From Siphonodentalium dalli (lineage: Eukaryota > Mollusca > Scaphopoda > Gadilida > Siphonodentaliidae), in contig CP136063.1 in NCBI GenBank assembly GCA_032622095.1, positions 63,687,897-63,751,896 on the forward strand: a stretch of 64,000 nt of DNA. The letters are read 5' to 3'. The position numbers and the translations under genes are program-made. The notes under the pieces are model-generated. The model was not told the DNA's origin, did not search any database, and was given only the letters and a program-made list of their open reading frames with translations. Shown piece by piece: positions 1 through 10,438 of the stretch; the first letter of the stretch is position 1; the number at the start of each line of letters is the position of its first letter.

Positions 1-448
1 AAATAGAGGAAAATACTTATATCAACTTACTGTCTATCATCTACATAAATAAATTTCTCTTCTAATTGATCTCCCATATAAAACATGGTCTCGGTCATTA
101 TTGATATCATTTTATGGAAATGGTCATTCATTGATCAAGAGATAAACTGGTCACATGGAAACAGCAGAACTCCTAAAAATTGGAAGTCCATCAGTGTTGA
201 TTATGAATGAAATGTTATTGGGGTCTGAAATCGAACTTCTCGTCATGATTCCTGTATGTCTTTATTGCTAAAAACGACGTTAAACCCCCATTCAATGCCA
301 CTGAGAATGTCTTGATGTGATCAAGTAGATCTTCAGCTGGTTTCAAGCCTGGATCTGATATTCTATTCCCCGTCATTGTCATCCTCACATATCTTCATGA
401 GCATATGACAGAACTTTATATAAGTCCCAAGGCAATCAGACATTTTAT
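1..448. other. Gene-free AT-rich flank
   Basis: I see no long open frame, RNA gene or clear repeat here. The stretch ends where the terminal repeat of the next element begins. Confidence 0.5.
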
Positions 449-1463
449 TGTCCCCCGACGTTTCCGTCGGGAGGACTATAGAAATGACCCTCGTCCGTCC
501 GTGCGTCTGAGATTGGGTACCTTCATGGTGTAATCAACTCCTCCTACAGTTTTAAAGGTAGAGATTTGAAACTCTGGGATATTGTTCCTAACATGTTGGT
601 GATTTGCAACATCTATATAGCTAATCAAAAATGTAATTTTTTCCATATTTTTGGGGGGTGTTTTCGACTTAGAAAATTTGGAACATTTTTGCCTTTTGGA
701 TGAGATTGGGTACCTTCATGGTGTAATCATCTCCTCCTACAGTTTTAAATGTAGAGATTTGAAACTCTGGGATATTGTTCCTAACATGTTGGTGATTTGC
801 AACATCTGTATAGCTAATCAAAAATATCATTTTTGGGGGGGTTTTCTACTTAGAAAATTTGGAACATTTTTGCCTTTTGGATGAGATTGGGTACCTTCAT
901 GGTGTAATCAACTCCTCCTACAGTTTTAAATGTAGAGATTTGAAACTCTGGGATATTGTTCCTAACATGTTGGTGATTTGCAACATCTGTATAGCTAATT
1001 AAAAATATCATTTTTTCCATATTTTTTGGGGGGTTTTCGACTTAGAAAATTTGGAACATTTTTGCCTTTTGGATGAGATTGGTACCTTCATGGTGTAATC
1101 AACTCCTCCTACAGTTTTAAATGTAGAGATTTGAAACACTGGGATATTGTTCCTAACATGTTGGTGATTTGCAACATCTATATAGCTAATCAAAAATATA
1201 GTTTTTTCCATATTTTTTGGGGGTGTTTTCGACTTAGAAAATTTGGAACATTTTTGCCTTTTGGATGAGATTGGGTACCTTCATGGTGTAATCTACTCCT
1301 CTTACAGTTTTAAATGTAGAGATTTTAATTTCTGGGATATTGTTCCTAACATGTTGGTGATTTGCAACATCTATATAGCTAATAAAAAATATAATTTTTT
1401 CCTTATTTTTGGGGGGTTTTCGACTTAGAAAATATGGAAGTTTACCACTCGAGTCGGGGGACA
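449..1463 (+). mobile_element. Tandem-core element (pearl/HINE-like), family I
   Basis: The element is bounded by an 11-bp inverted repeat, TGTCCCCCGAC at the left and its complement at the right end. Directly inside the left end is a hairpin (CCCGACG, short loop, CGTCGGG), then a short GTCC-type microsatellite. Five copies of a 182-193 bp unit follow, starting near 509, 702, 892, 1074 and 1266; each begins with GAGATTGGGTACC and ends in a T-rich then G-rich stretch. The layout (hairpin, CCGT microsatellite, tandem core) matches pearl/CvA-type bivalve elements. Short open frames on both strands are repeat artefacts. Assignment to Helentron-derived elements is inference from architecture. Confidence 0.7.
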
Positions 1464-1596
1464 TGTGGTCTGCGACCTTTTATGTTGAATGCGTTTATTT
1501 AGGTCACTCGGGTAAACACAACGGACAAAACTTCTATGTAGCTAGTTTATTCCAAAACCCACCAAGCATACCTTCTGAAACATAATAAAATACATA

Positions 1597-1810
1597 TTAA
1601 CCCTTTGAGTGCCACAATAAGTCTGAAGAATATAATAAAATATATTAAATTTGTAAAAAACAAAAACAAAAACAAAATAAAAATTGTTAGGCCAATGCAT
1701 TCTCTTATATATGCGAGGCGACCTATGGTCGACTCGCATATATAAGAGAATGCATTGGCACAGGGTATATGGGTTGATACAAAAATCAACCTGACACTCA
1801 AAAGGGTTAA
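1597..1810. mobile_element. Fold-back MITE, piggyBac-like (TTAA ends)
   Basis: Both ends read TTAA followed by CCCTTT(T)GAGTG(T) in inverted orientation, and the centre is a long palindrome around GGCCAATGCATTCTC with a short loop. TTAA target sites and CCC-starting termini are typical of piggyBac transposons. Related copies lie at 33041-33263 and, rearranged, at 34848-35060. No transposase is encoded. Confidence 0.65.
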
Positions 1811-2075
1811 CAATAAATCACATGTTACATTGTATTCCATTGAACATCTTAGAGTAAAAGAAGACACCAGCCACCGTCTTGTCTGTACCTTGGAGATGCA
1901 TTGTGGTTGTTCCGAAAATCCTTTATCACCTGAACTGCATTTACTTTTATGTTGAGATGATTCTGCACATTGGCATTATGCATTTCCACGAAAGTAATGA
2001 ATATTTAAATATATGATTTCAATTATTTTTTAAGAAAAGCAGAAATTAAATTTAATATGACAATGCAACAAAGAA

Positions 2076-2370
2076 CTTTGACCAATCAGATTAACAATTT
2101 TAACCAACCTAAGTGTGATAAATATTGAAAATGCAATCTCAACAAAAATATTTAATTTAGGAAGAAAAAAAAAAGGAAAATTTTTTTTTTTAACAAAAAA
2201 CACTATTTATTTTTAAACACTTCAAAGTAAAAGTAGGTTCAATTTTGACAAATAATGTAATACAATTTTGTTTTTAAATATCAGTTATAACTGCACAACC
2301 AAATCTAACACCAAAAATAGGTATAATAATAATGATGTAGTTATGTTTCAATTAATCTGATTGGTCAAAG
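2076..2370. mobile_element. Short TIR element (MITE)
   Basis: An inverted repeat of about 20 bp beginning CTTTGACCAATCAG at the left is matched exactly at the right end, enclosing about 255 bp of AT-rich sequence with long A and T runs. No coding capacity. The transposon superfamily is not determinable from these ends. Confidence 0.55.
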
Positions 2371-3738
2371 AAAAAGATATAAAAGAGAAATCTGGTTAAA
2401 ATATTACAAAGATAACGTGTAAAGATATCAGGTCCACCACCGATGCACTGATATTTATAGATGGTATAAGCTGTGAGGTAAGTATTACAATTATTTACAG
2501 GTAAATCTTCTTTTGCGATTCAGGGTGTGATGACGGCGTATACGGGATTTAAAAAAAAAAATAATTTAGGGTGTGAAATATTCTGCGCTAGTTATCTGTA
2601 TGAATCAGTGGTGTTATTTTGTTGCGAATATCCTGAAACAAAATACTGCATAAATTTATTTGCTGAGGGGTTTATGATATATAATTTTATCCTATGATTG
2701 AGTCAAATATATTAATAAGTTCAACGAAATATTTGTTGAACTTATTATATGAACGTTGGGATAACTATACTCATATTTCAGTATATACATCAATAGCTAT
2801 ACTTGTCAGTGTTTCTCCTCACAATTACTCTGCTACAGTATCACATCAGTTATAATAGATCACAAAGGTGGAGGCTTTCAGCTGAGCTGTGAGGGGTGTT
2901 GTTAATTATTTAACTCACGTTTTGGATGTTAATATTGTTAATCCCATATAGCCTGGCTGTGCATAATAGCATATGCGGCGTCATATTCTTTATATCAACG
3001 AGCTGAATTGTCGGCTGCCACGTTTTTCTAATTCTAGTCCTACGATTTTCGTATCTACGAATCCTTTCTTTTCTTTTTGTGAATTTATAAAACTCCCCCT
3101 GCCACGTGCTGCAGGGGATTGTTCCACACTCTCACGATCGCTGCCCAAATCACTCAGATCCAATATTGAGTATTGGCTGCCCGTTTCCACTAACTCCTCA
3201 GCACTTCTAGAATTTTTATACATTTTTTTTTTCGCCTTCAACCGGTGGTGAGCTTCTGTCGAGAAATGGGCCTGGGTACTAGGCTGGCATATATCATAAT
3301 ACCCCATCAAAAGGTTATTTACACACGCCCGTTATTGTATTCGAAATTTGTTCATATTTACATCAAATATTATAAATTACATTCTATAGGCTATTATTAT
3401 TTCGTTTCGCCTGTGTATAAGCTCCATTGTTCGTTTGTAGTTCGTATTTTTTTTTGTCCACGACAGCGTGGACAAACAAATAAATTCGTTTGGAAACCGC
3501 TTCTCGAGGGGGATTCACGTTGGTGGGTGTAACAATTTCCTGATTTATCCAAAATACGTGTGGTTTTGCCTGCGGCAAACAAACACTTGCAAAAATCGGC
3601 GGATTATTCGCAAGCATTTCGCACTACTTTCCAAATTGATATTTCGCTACCGTGTTAATAAAATAGACAATTTGAAAAACGAGCGTGACTGGGTTCCATT
3701 ACTGCGTCCTATTGAGTGAGTTTATATATAGTAAATAG
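2371..3738. other. Gene-free stretch
   Basis: A perfect small hairpin sits at 2713-2745 (AATAAGTTCAAC arms). Several short overlapping open frames on both strands at 2970-3720 show no recognisable domain or splice structure, and I treat them as chance. Confidence 0.4.
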
Positions 3739-4112
3739 TATTGTTTAGTCGCCCTGGGGGATTGTCTGAAATAGACATTAGGTTAGGTATTACAATAGGT
3801 TGAATATTTACTCGACCTGGGTTATTGCCTAAAATAGAGTTGAGGTCAGGTATTACAATAGGATTAATATTTACTCGACCTGGTTTATTGCCTAAAATAG
3901 AATTGAGGTCAGGTATTACAATAGGATGATCATGTCTTGTGTGTTATTGCCTAAAATAGAATTGAGGTCAGGTATTACAATAGGATTAATGTTTACTCGA
4001 CCTGGTTTATTGCTAAAAATATAAATCAGGTCATATATTACAATAGGAGGATCAGGTCTTGTGTAAATATGAGAACAATGGAACAATGGGAGGATCACTT
4101 CTTGTGTAAACA
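3739..4112 (+). repeat. Tandem repeat, about 62-65 bp unit
   Basis: About five copies of a unit containing TTGCCTAAAATAGA, GAGGTCAGGTATTAC and TTTACTCGACCTGG. The last two units diverge and end in short GAGAACAAT duplications. No coding role is seen. Confidence 0.75.
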
Positions 4113-4180
4113 TGAGAACAATAGGTCATCTATTGTTCTGGTGGTCCAACTTGCCTAGTGCTCTTACTACTTCCCTGAAA

Positions 4181-4334
4181 TACAGTAATGCCCTAAGTAA
4201 TCGACCTCTTAACCAAAGCAGAATTATGGGTAACTTCTCAGGATTTATTCGGAAATATGGCTCATATTTCCGATTAAATCTTGAAAAGTTACCATAATTC
4301 TGCTTTGGTAAAGAGGTCGTAGGGCATTACTGTA
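4181..4334. mobile_element. Palindromic MITE, TACAGTAATGCCC family
   Basis: The whole 154 bp folds back on itself. The ends TACAGTAATGCCCTA and its complement are exact, and the arms continue through CAGAATTATGGGTAA to a loop near 4258. Relatives lie at 10240-10438 and, truncated, at 13784-13911, where one interrupts a transposase gene. Confidence 0.75.
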
Positions 4335-4465
4335 ATATTGTGGAACTCTTATCTTCCGTATTGTTCTTCTCTCTCCAAGATTCTTCCATGCAACTTCCAG
4401 CAGAAATTTGTTTGGTATTGTCTTTGATGCTATTTGTTTAGTGAAGATCTGGGTGAATACTTTTA

Positions 4466-5130
4466 TAACCCGGTCTTCCTAATAAGCTAGCTAGGGGAGA
4501 GCACTTGCCCCATATTTTAGTACCGGGATATAAAGAGTCAAGGCCTTCCAAGGCACATAGAAAGAACAAAACACAAACACACAACTTCACATTATTATTC
4601 CTTTATAGGTATATAGAATAATATCAGCTATGTCCACATCGTAATCATATCTCACATAAGTGCATAAAGTGTATATGCATTTATAAAGTCCAATGAGGGA
4701 TCAACAATCCATGTGTGTATATATCTGAATACTCAACTACTCTCAAAGACTGACTGTAAAGAACTGGGCCGGGAGATTATTCTGGGTGCCAGATCTTGGG
4801 TGGAGAGCAAAGCTAGGCGCTAGATCTTAAAAAGAGATACATGTAAGTAGAAATTGGTGCAGGTGGCTTAAATTGGGCTAATGGGAAAGTGGGGGGGGGA
4901 ACCAAAGTGTATAGAATAAGTATTATCCTTTACTGTTGCCATGCAAAATTATTTATTTGGTTGGGCTGGCTTTATTTATATGAGGTGATGTAATTAGATC
5001 AGCTCCAACTTTGGCACAATGCTTACAGACAATTTCTGCTTACACACACACTATTGGCTTCTGCAGACATATGTTAGATATTAACACTGCCACCTTCACA
5101 CACATATATAATATATTTAACACTGCCACA
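4466..5130 (-). mobile_element. Solo LTR of a Gypsy-type retrotransposon
   Basis: This 665-bp block is clearly similar along its length to 23936-24554, which is followed by a polypurine tract and therefore reads as an LTR on the minus strand. On that strand it begins TGTGGCAGTG. It is flanked by a perfect 5-bp direct repeat TTTTA (4461-4465 and 5131-5135), the size expected for a Ty3/Gypsy insertion. No internal region lies beside it, so it is a solo LTR left by LTR-LTR recombination. The right-hand plus-strand start TAACCCGG means the LTR ends in TTA rather than canonical CA on its own strand. Confidence 0.75.
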
Positions 5131-5275
5131 TTTTAACTTCCTCTATTTCCCAGGGTTGTTTCTGTTCTTTCCTTGCTGTAAGAGAAATAATTACACATTA
5201 TAAAACTTGAATATAAATTAGTTGTGGCCAATGTCTCAGTGGCTACACCCACTTTATAGTTTAAAGATAACTCAC

Positions 5276-5345
5276 TTTTCAATATGAATTCTTCAGCGAT
5301 TTTAAGTGTCGGAGTCTTCGGCTTGGCAGTCATTTCGCTTTCCAA
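5276..5345 (-). other. Possible short first coding exon
   Basis: On the minus strand an ATG at 5345 opens a 23-codon frame beginning MESEMTAKPK that runs into a good splice donor (GTGAGT, 5275-5270). I cannot place a following exon and recognise no domain. It may be a chance frame beside the solo LTR. Confidence 0.2.
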
Positions 5346-5429
5346 ATTGAGTCCCTTTAGAACTATTTTTTTTAGTCAAGATAAAACAATAACCAATAAT
5401 TTATTTACTATTGAAAAATATTATCCCGC

Positions 5430-5705
5430 CTAATATGGGTCATCATCACTATCGTAGTCCGACGGGTAATCATAGTCTGTGGACACAGGCTCAGTGGCAG
5501 TTAACACAGAGGTTGCCCTCTCAGGTCGGTTCTGGCATGCCATTTTTTTTCGACCCACAAGTACATTTTGGCTCGATAAGCAAGGATACATGCCTCTCCT
5601 CGTCGGATCCCCCTTTCTGTTTCATGTATTTGTGCATTCACATGCTAATTCATTTGTTTCACTTAAAACAAGCGAACGCTTCACTTTCTTTGTCTTCGAC
5701 GCCAT
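5430..5705 (-). pseudogene. Small broken open frame with acidic tail
   Basis: From an ATG at 5705 one minus-strand frame runs 91 codons to TAG at 5430, interrupted by one TGA after about 27 residues. It starts MASKTKKVKRS and ends in an acidic Tyr/Asp-rich tail (DYDYPSDYDSDDDPY), a composition that looks coding. No family is recognised. It could be an eroded exon or a chance frame. Confidence 0.25.
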
Positions 5706-6148
5706 GATGTTTTTATTTCTGCTGGTGCTATCCACTGGAATCGCAAATGTTTTGTGAGGAAATATCGACAGCAGATCGTGTTCATTGGTTTTGACTCCAC
5801 CTTCGAAATGTTCGAAACAAATTCTCGAATTACGCCCGACTTCAAAGTTTTTTCCGGCTCACTCGTAATTTCCACCCCTGTCACGATATATTTTCAGGAA
5901 ATCTGTGTAATTTCACAAATCGATCGTCAACAACTTTCCCAGAATAATTATGGCAGTCAGTCACGCAGCAATATAACTTCCCCATGTTAGAATCAGTTTG
6001 GAATCATAGTTTTAATGCAATAACTTCAATGTAAATAAACGCAAGTGTTGAGTGTAAATAAAAGATCTGCAAGATTGATACCAACTGGATATAATTAGAA
6101 ACACAGAAGAGTTCCAGGAATCAAGTGGAGATAACTCATTTACCAATA

Positions 6149-6256
6149 GAGGCTATAGAGTGCCTGCTAGTAACAACCAGGCTGGGTTATCTCCCCTCAT
6201 AGATTCAGGTGTATAGAGTGTCTGCTAGTAAAAACCAGGCTGGGTTATCTCCCTTA
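6149..6256 (+). repeat. Direct duplication, about 60 bp
   Basis: Two copies of a segment including TATAGAGTG, CTGCTAGTA, ACCAGGCTGGG and TTATCTCCC, the second ending in CCCTT. No coding content. Confidence 0.6.
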
Positions 6257-6329
6257 ATCTGCTTGTGGACGACACATACATCAGGATCTTTTTTCTTACC
6301 CTAAATTCCAGAACATTTGTAAACCGGGG

Positions 6330-6560
6330 CTACAAAGAATTCCTCGGCTTCAATGCAACACTGATAATTGAGAGGCTTAGTGGAACTAATGTTATATATG
6401 GCGTATCTGGAGAGGTTTTTGTAGTATTAGGTGGTGGAGGAGGAGAAGAGATGCGTTCATTGACACTCTCTTGGGAAATTGCCTTACTTTTGGCCTGTTT
6501 CTTGTCACGATTTCACCTCCGCCAACGACGCTTCTGCTCATCTGTGTGTTTTCCTGGCAT
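6330..6560 (-). pseudogene. Broken N-terminal coding fragment, Lys/Arg-rich then Pro-rich
   Basis: A minus-strand ATG at 6560 starts a 76-codon frame with one TGA at codon 16, ending at TAG 6330. The product begins MPGKHTDEQKRRWRR, continues with a basic helix-like KKQAKSKAISQES and then a run of five prolines. The composition looks like the disordered N-terminus of a nuclear or mobile-element protein, but I recognise no family. Confidence 0.3.
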
Positions 6561-6569
6561 GAACTACAG

Positions 6570-7560
6570 GTAGGATAAGAAAAGAAAGACAATAAATCTT
6601 AAGTTAATGATTGTCTTAAATACGATAAGCATTGTTTGGGGACACCTGTTTTCTGACCATGAATGCCACAGGCCTGAAAGTTTTGAAAACGACATGCATT
6701 GAGGAAGAATATAAGTCTATCTCAGCCTCTCTGACTCTATATTTTGGAGGTGAATTAAGGACAGTCATTTATATTAACTTTGAAATTCCAATAATTAGAA
6801 ATATATGCTTTGGGGCTGATAATGGCAGTATCTATGTATGGCGCACAAAGATGATTGATCAGAGTATTAAACTGTAAATATTATGATACTGACATGTGTA
6901 CTACATGTAGTTTATATTTAGTCGAAGAAGTCAAAGACGACTTAGTACATAACATAAAGGGGCATAACTCAGTCAATATTGTGCTGACAAATCCCATATT
7001 TGAATCTGATCTGTATTTTGGGGTGATAAACTAATAATCCAAATTTAGTTCGGTTCACTAAATTCAATAAAAAGTTATCGTCGGGGGGAAACCTCAAATC
7101 TAGAGAAATCTAAGTTGAGATAAGGGGCATAACTCGACTGAACCCAAATTCGAACTTGACCTTTGTTTTGTCGCAGGAAAGTATAATACCAAATTTGGCT
7201 TTGATAAATTGATCGAAGTTAAAGTTAATCATTCGGAAACCAAAAAATTCAGGTATGCCCTTTTCACATTTTCAATAAACGCCAGTCCCGCAGTCCGTTT
7301 ACAAGGCGTGGCTCGTTTGCAACAAGTGTGCGTTTATTATAAAGAGAATTGGGAATACTGACATTTTAGGTGTACATATTCCAAGTAATATTCTCTATTT
7401 GAAATGTATCTTCATGTATGTAAACAGCAGGGCTCCATATAATTGACGAAACTTAAAATAATAAACTAATTCTAGCTATACATGTACAAGCAAGATGAAT
7501 AAAAAAAACATTCACATTCTTTATAATTTGTCGGAGGGAATTTGATTAGCTGTGATCATC
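6570..7560. other. Gene-free stretch
   Basis: Contains weak degenerate units with the phrase GGGGCATAACTC, a motif shared with the tandem-core elements of this window. No supported gene. Confidence 0.4.
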
Positions 7561-7718
7561 AAGTATACCCATATTTTGTATATAGTAAGATACTGACCAC
7601 GGCAGTAGACATTGAAAGCATTCGGCCCACGTGGTTCCTTTGATATCACTTTCTTTCGTTCTGGGATATCCAGTTTATCTTTGGAGCGATGGTTTCCAAT
7701 CCGTGTTTCTGAGACCGA

Positions 7719-8087
7719 CTATATGTCATGATGTAATATTTCAAAGACATGAAACTTAAATGTATAGTGTGACCCCTCTATGGTAATCGGGATCTCAAGT
7801 TGACCAGCAGATTGATACATATGTCCTGCCATACTAATTACCTTAGTGGATTTGGTAGGAACAACTAAGGTTGTCAAGTTGAGATCGTTTACCACATGAG
7901 CAGCCACACAACTAATGGAGGCACCTGTGTCCAATAGTGCTTTTCTTTTGTGATTATGTATATAAACCTTTACACAATTTGATGAAAGAAATACTATGGG
8001 TGCAACCGTAGGAGGTTTTTCATTAGCTTCTAATACTGGCCTTTCCCCAGGTTTTCCCTCTAACCTAGCGGCAGGCGAAAAACCCTA
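7719..8087 (-). pseudogene. Retropepsin (aspartic protease) domain of a Gypsy element
   Basis: Downstream of the zinc-knuckle region and in the same frame, separated from it only by one TAG at 8085-8087, lies a retroviral-type aspartic protease. The catalytic triplet is LLDTGASISC, with following beta-strand-like segments (KVISMAGHMYQS, LEIPITIEG). It ends at TAG 7719, before the usual second catalytic loop can be completed, and no reverse transcriptase follows. The element is therefore a dead gag-protease stub, truncated on its pol side. The Ty3/Gypsy assignment rests on gag style plus protease; another LTR class is possible. Confidence 0.7.
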
Positions 8088-8615
8088 TCTTCTCTCACTT
8101 ACCTGGTTACCTTGTCTCTTACACACCCAATGACAGTGACCCTTCTGCGTACAATTGCTACAAACCTCATATCTGTGTTGACACTGTTCCCTGAGGTGGT
8201 TTGTCAAACCACAGGACAGACAAGGAGGATACCTCCCTTCCTGTGAGCCAAAGCTTCCCATTGAAGCATACCCCTGATTCCTATAATTCGACCTACCTGT
8301 GTTATTTTCACGTGTACTGTAACTAGAATACCTATGATCAGACCTACCTGTATCATGGCTAGCACTCGGCTGGTTACCAAATCGTCCCGAATTTTGGTAC
8401 TTACCTCCATTGTGACCATATCTGGGCGGTTCACGAGAATCATTGGTTGCCGAAGGTGGGTCTATTAGCTTCCCTATTTTGGGTATAACCTTTGTGTGAG
8501 TTGTTCTGCATATTATGTGTATTGTTGTGTGAAGATGTTTGTGCTTCATCCGTGTTTGACGACCTTGACAATGTACATACCGAGGGAATTGGCTGCAAGT
8601 TTGCGTTTTTTTCAC
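8085..8615 (-). pseudogene. Gag nucleocapsid: two CCHC zinc knuckles
   Basis: The frame encodes a Gly/Arg/Ser/Tyr-rich linker followed by two consecutive CX2CX4HX4C zinc knuckles (CLSCGLTNHLREQC and CSNCTQKGHCHWVC), the nucleic-acid-binding hallmark of LTR-retrotransposon Gag. The upstream Gag capsid part is in another frame, so a frameshift lies near 8450. Residues before that point in this frame are not genuine. The domain ends at an in-frame TAG (8085) directly before the protease. Confidence 0.75.
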
Positions 8616-9363
8616 TTACCGGTCGCTCCACCAGTGCAAATACCTCAGGCGTTAATAAAGACGACTCAACTAAATTTGGCATTGCGGCCTGTTCTGCCCT
8701 ATTTGCGGCATCTTCCACTTCTACTAAGGTCTGGGGATTGGACATTACTACTGCCGGACGTATATTAGATTTGAAACCATTAATAATGGCCGCCTGGAGT
8801 TGTGAGTCATTAACATCTAAGTCGGCCGACTCCACCTTCATTTCGCAAATGAAAGATTTCGCAGACTGTCCCTCACGTTGCGTCTTGCGCAAGAATTTTC
8901 CCAATTTCATGGATTGAGTTGCGGCACTGTCTGTGTAGAATGCTAAAAAAGCAAGTTTCAATGCAGGATAATGATCCTGAGTAGCCATTGATTGTGTGTG
9001 ATACCACTCATCTGCACTACCTTCCAAATGTATTGCAAATACCTTCCTCCGGACATCATCAGGTGTCCTTGCAAAGTCCCAAATTTATTCTAGTTTTCTA
9101 AGCCAAGATTTGGCTTGTGAGTTATTGCCCGAGAATTTTGGTAAAGAAAACTCATGCATGTGTTTTTGTTGATAATTTGCCCGATGAACCGATGATGGTG
9201 GCGGCGGTGGTGACAACCTCGCCGATGCCGAGTTAAAGTCAGATGGGACTTGCATCATGGTCTGTTCATCGTCCGAGTCGTGATGGTGTTTTGTAAACAT
9301 GGTTGTGTCGTTGATCCTGATGGCTTCGCTGCTGGCTTCTGAAATCGTTGCCTGCGGATTCAA
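8440..9363 (-). pseudogene. Gag capsid region of a Gypsy retrotransposon (broken)
   Basis: One minus-strand frame runs from about 9363 to 8440 with a single internal TAA at 9085-9087. It contains a His/Asp-rich then Pro-rich N-terminus, the segment LPKFSGNNSQAKSWLRKLE, and a core with GSADEWYHTQ and KLGKFLRKTQREGQS that matches the retrotransposon gag capsid fold. The Trp-centred WLRKLE and EWY motifs are typical. The frame ends at a stop near 8440, beyond the shift into the zinc-knuckle frame. One nonsense and one frameshift mutation make it non-functional. No ATG is seen at the probable start. Confidence 0.75.
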
Positions 9364-9414
9364 ACACCAGTGTGGCAGTGCGGGTTTTCTGGGTGTGTGA
9401 GATTCCCTTAGAGC

Positions 9415-9600
9415 TTATTTGCATAATTTGCCACTCCTTGGGCCGGACATAATTATTCCGCAGATAGCTAGCAGATGGCTTCATGCTGGATAACCTTCTT
9501 GTAATTAAAATCCCCCCTCGCGTTGAATCCTAAAGATGTATTGTTGAATCCTAAAGATGTATCGTTAACGATAATTACAGTCCACTGCTGTTCCCTCTCT
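9415..9600 (-). mobile_element. 5' leader or LTR fragment of the Gypsy element
   Basis: Sequence just upstream of gag shares blocks (TTTGCATAATTTGCCACTC, AATAATTACAG, CACTGC) with 17770-17910. This marks a repeated leader or LTR piece. A short duplication TTGAATCCTAAAGATGTAT lies at 9523-9561. No PBS could be placed with confidence. Confidence 0.45.
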
Positions 9601-10239
9601 TTAATCTATATATCTAAAACCAAATGTATCATTTATAGGAAGTTTCCCCCTGAATTTTTGAACATTGTTTCTTGTCCCATCCATATGGAAAGAGAGTAGG
9701 TGAACTATATGAACATTTATTTAGCAACAACTAATTGGAACACATTGTTCCTGTTTCATTATGTTTATGTCACTTTAATAGTTCATCATCTTTTATTCCT
9801 TAGGATACTTTGGTACTTGTTAAAATGCACCCACATATTTATCATTTATTTAATTTATTAATTTCCCTTGTTCCTGCCACGTTCGCTTTGGGCGATTGGC
9901 AGCTGGGATAGAACAGATTTTGTAAAATCATGTAGTTCATCTGAAAGTTCCTATTTATATCTTTGTCCAATATTTAGTCAACATATGGGATAAGTTTTCC
10001 CCAAAATGCTCCAACTTGACTCAGACAACTGACAATTGTTTGGGTTTTTGATTTCCAAGAATAACAATTGCCTCATCCATCTATTTCAGCTGGTCTCGGA
10101 CTTCAGGTTCCGCATACATGTTGTAAAACCTATATAATGTTGATGTTTCATCTTCATGATATTCCCACCATTGTGAATGTGGATTCTATATTTGAGTGCG
10201 CCATCATGCGGACAAATTCAAACAGAAGCTGCCATGAAA
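9601..10239. other. Gene-free stretch
   Basis: AT-rich with no supported coding frame or repeat structure. Confidence 0.4.
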
Positions 10240-10438
10240 TAGTAATGCCCGATGAATGGCAACAAGCCATATTTTCTCTTTTCAGGACTTAGTCGGAAAT
10301 ATGGCTTGTTGCCATTCATCGAAAGCTCTCAGAGAGCTTTCCGATGAATGGCAACAAGCCATATTTCTGACTAAATCCTGAAAGGTTACCCATAATTCTG
10401 CTGTGTTTAAGGAGTTAATTACTTAAGGCATTACTGTA
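10240..10438. mobile_element. Palindromic MITE with nested duplicated arm
   Basis: Relative of the element at 4181-4334 with ends AGTAATGCCC and GGCATTACTGTA. The segment GATGAATGGCAACAAGCCATA occurs twice directly and once inverted, so the element holds a palindrome inside a palindrome. Confidence 0.65.

Noticed and set aside
8492-8917. 141-codon plus-strand frame over the gag region
   Set aside because: Antisense to a clear Gag capsid on the minus strand.
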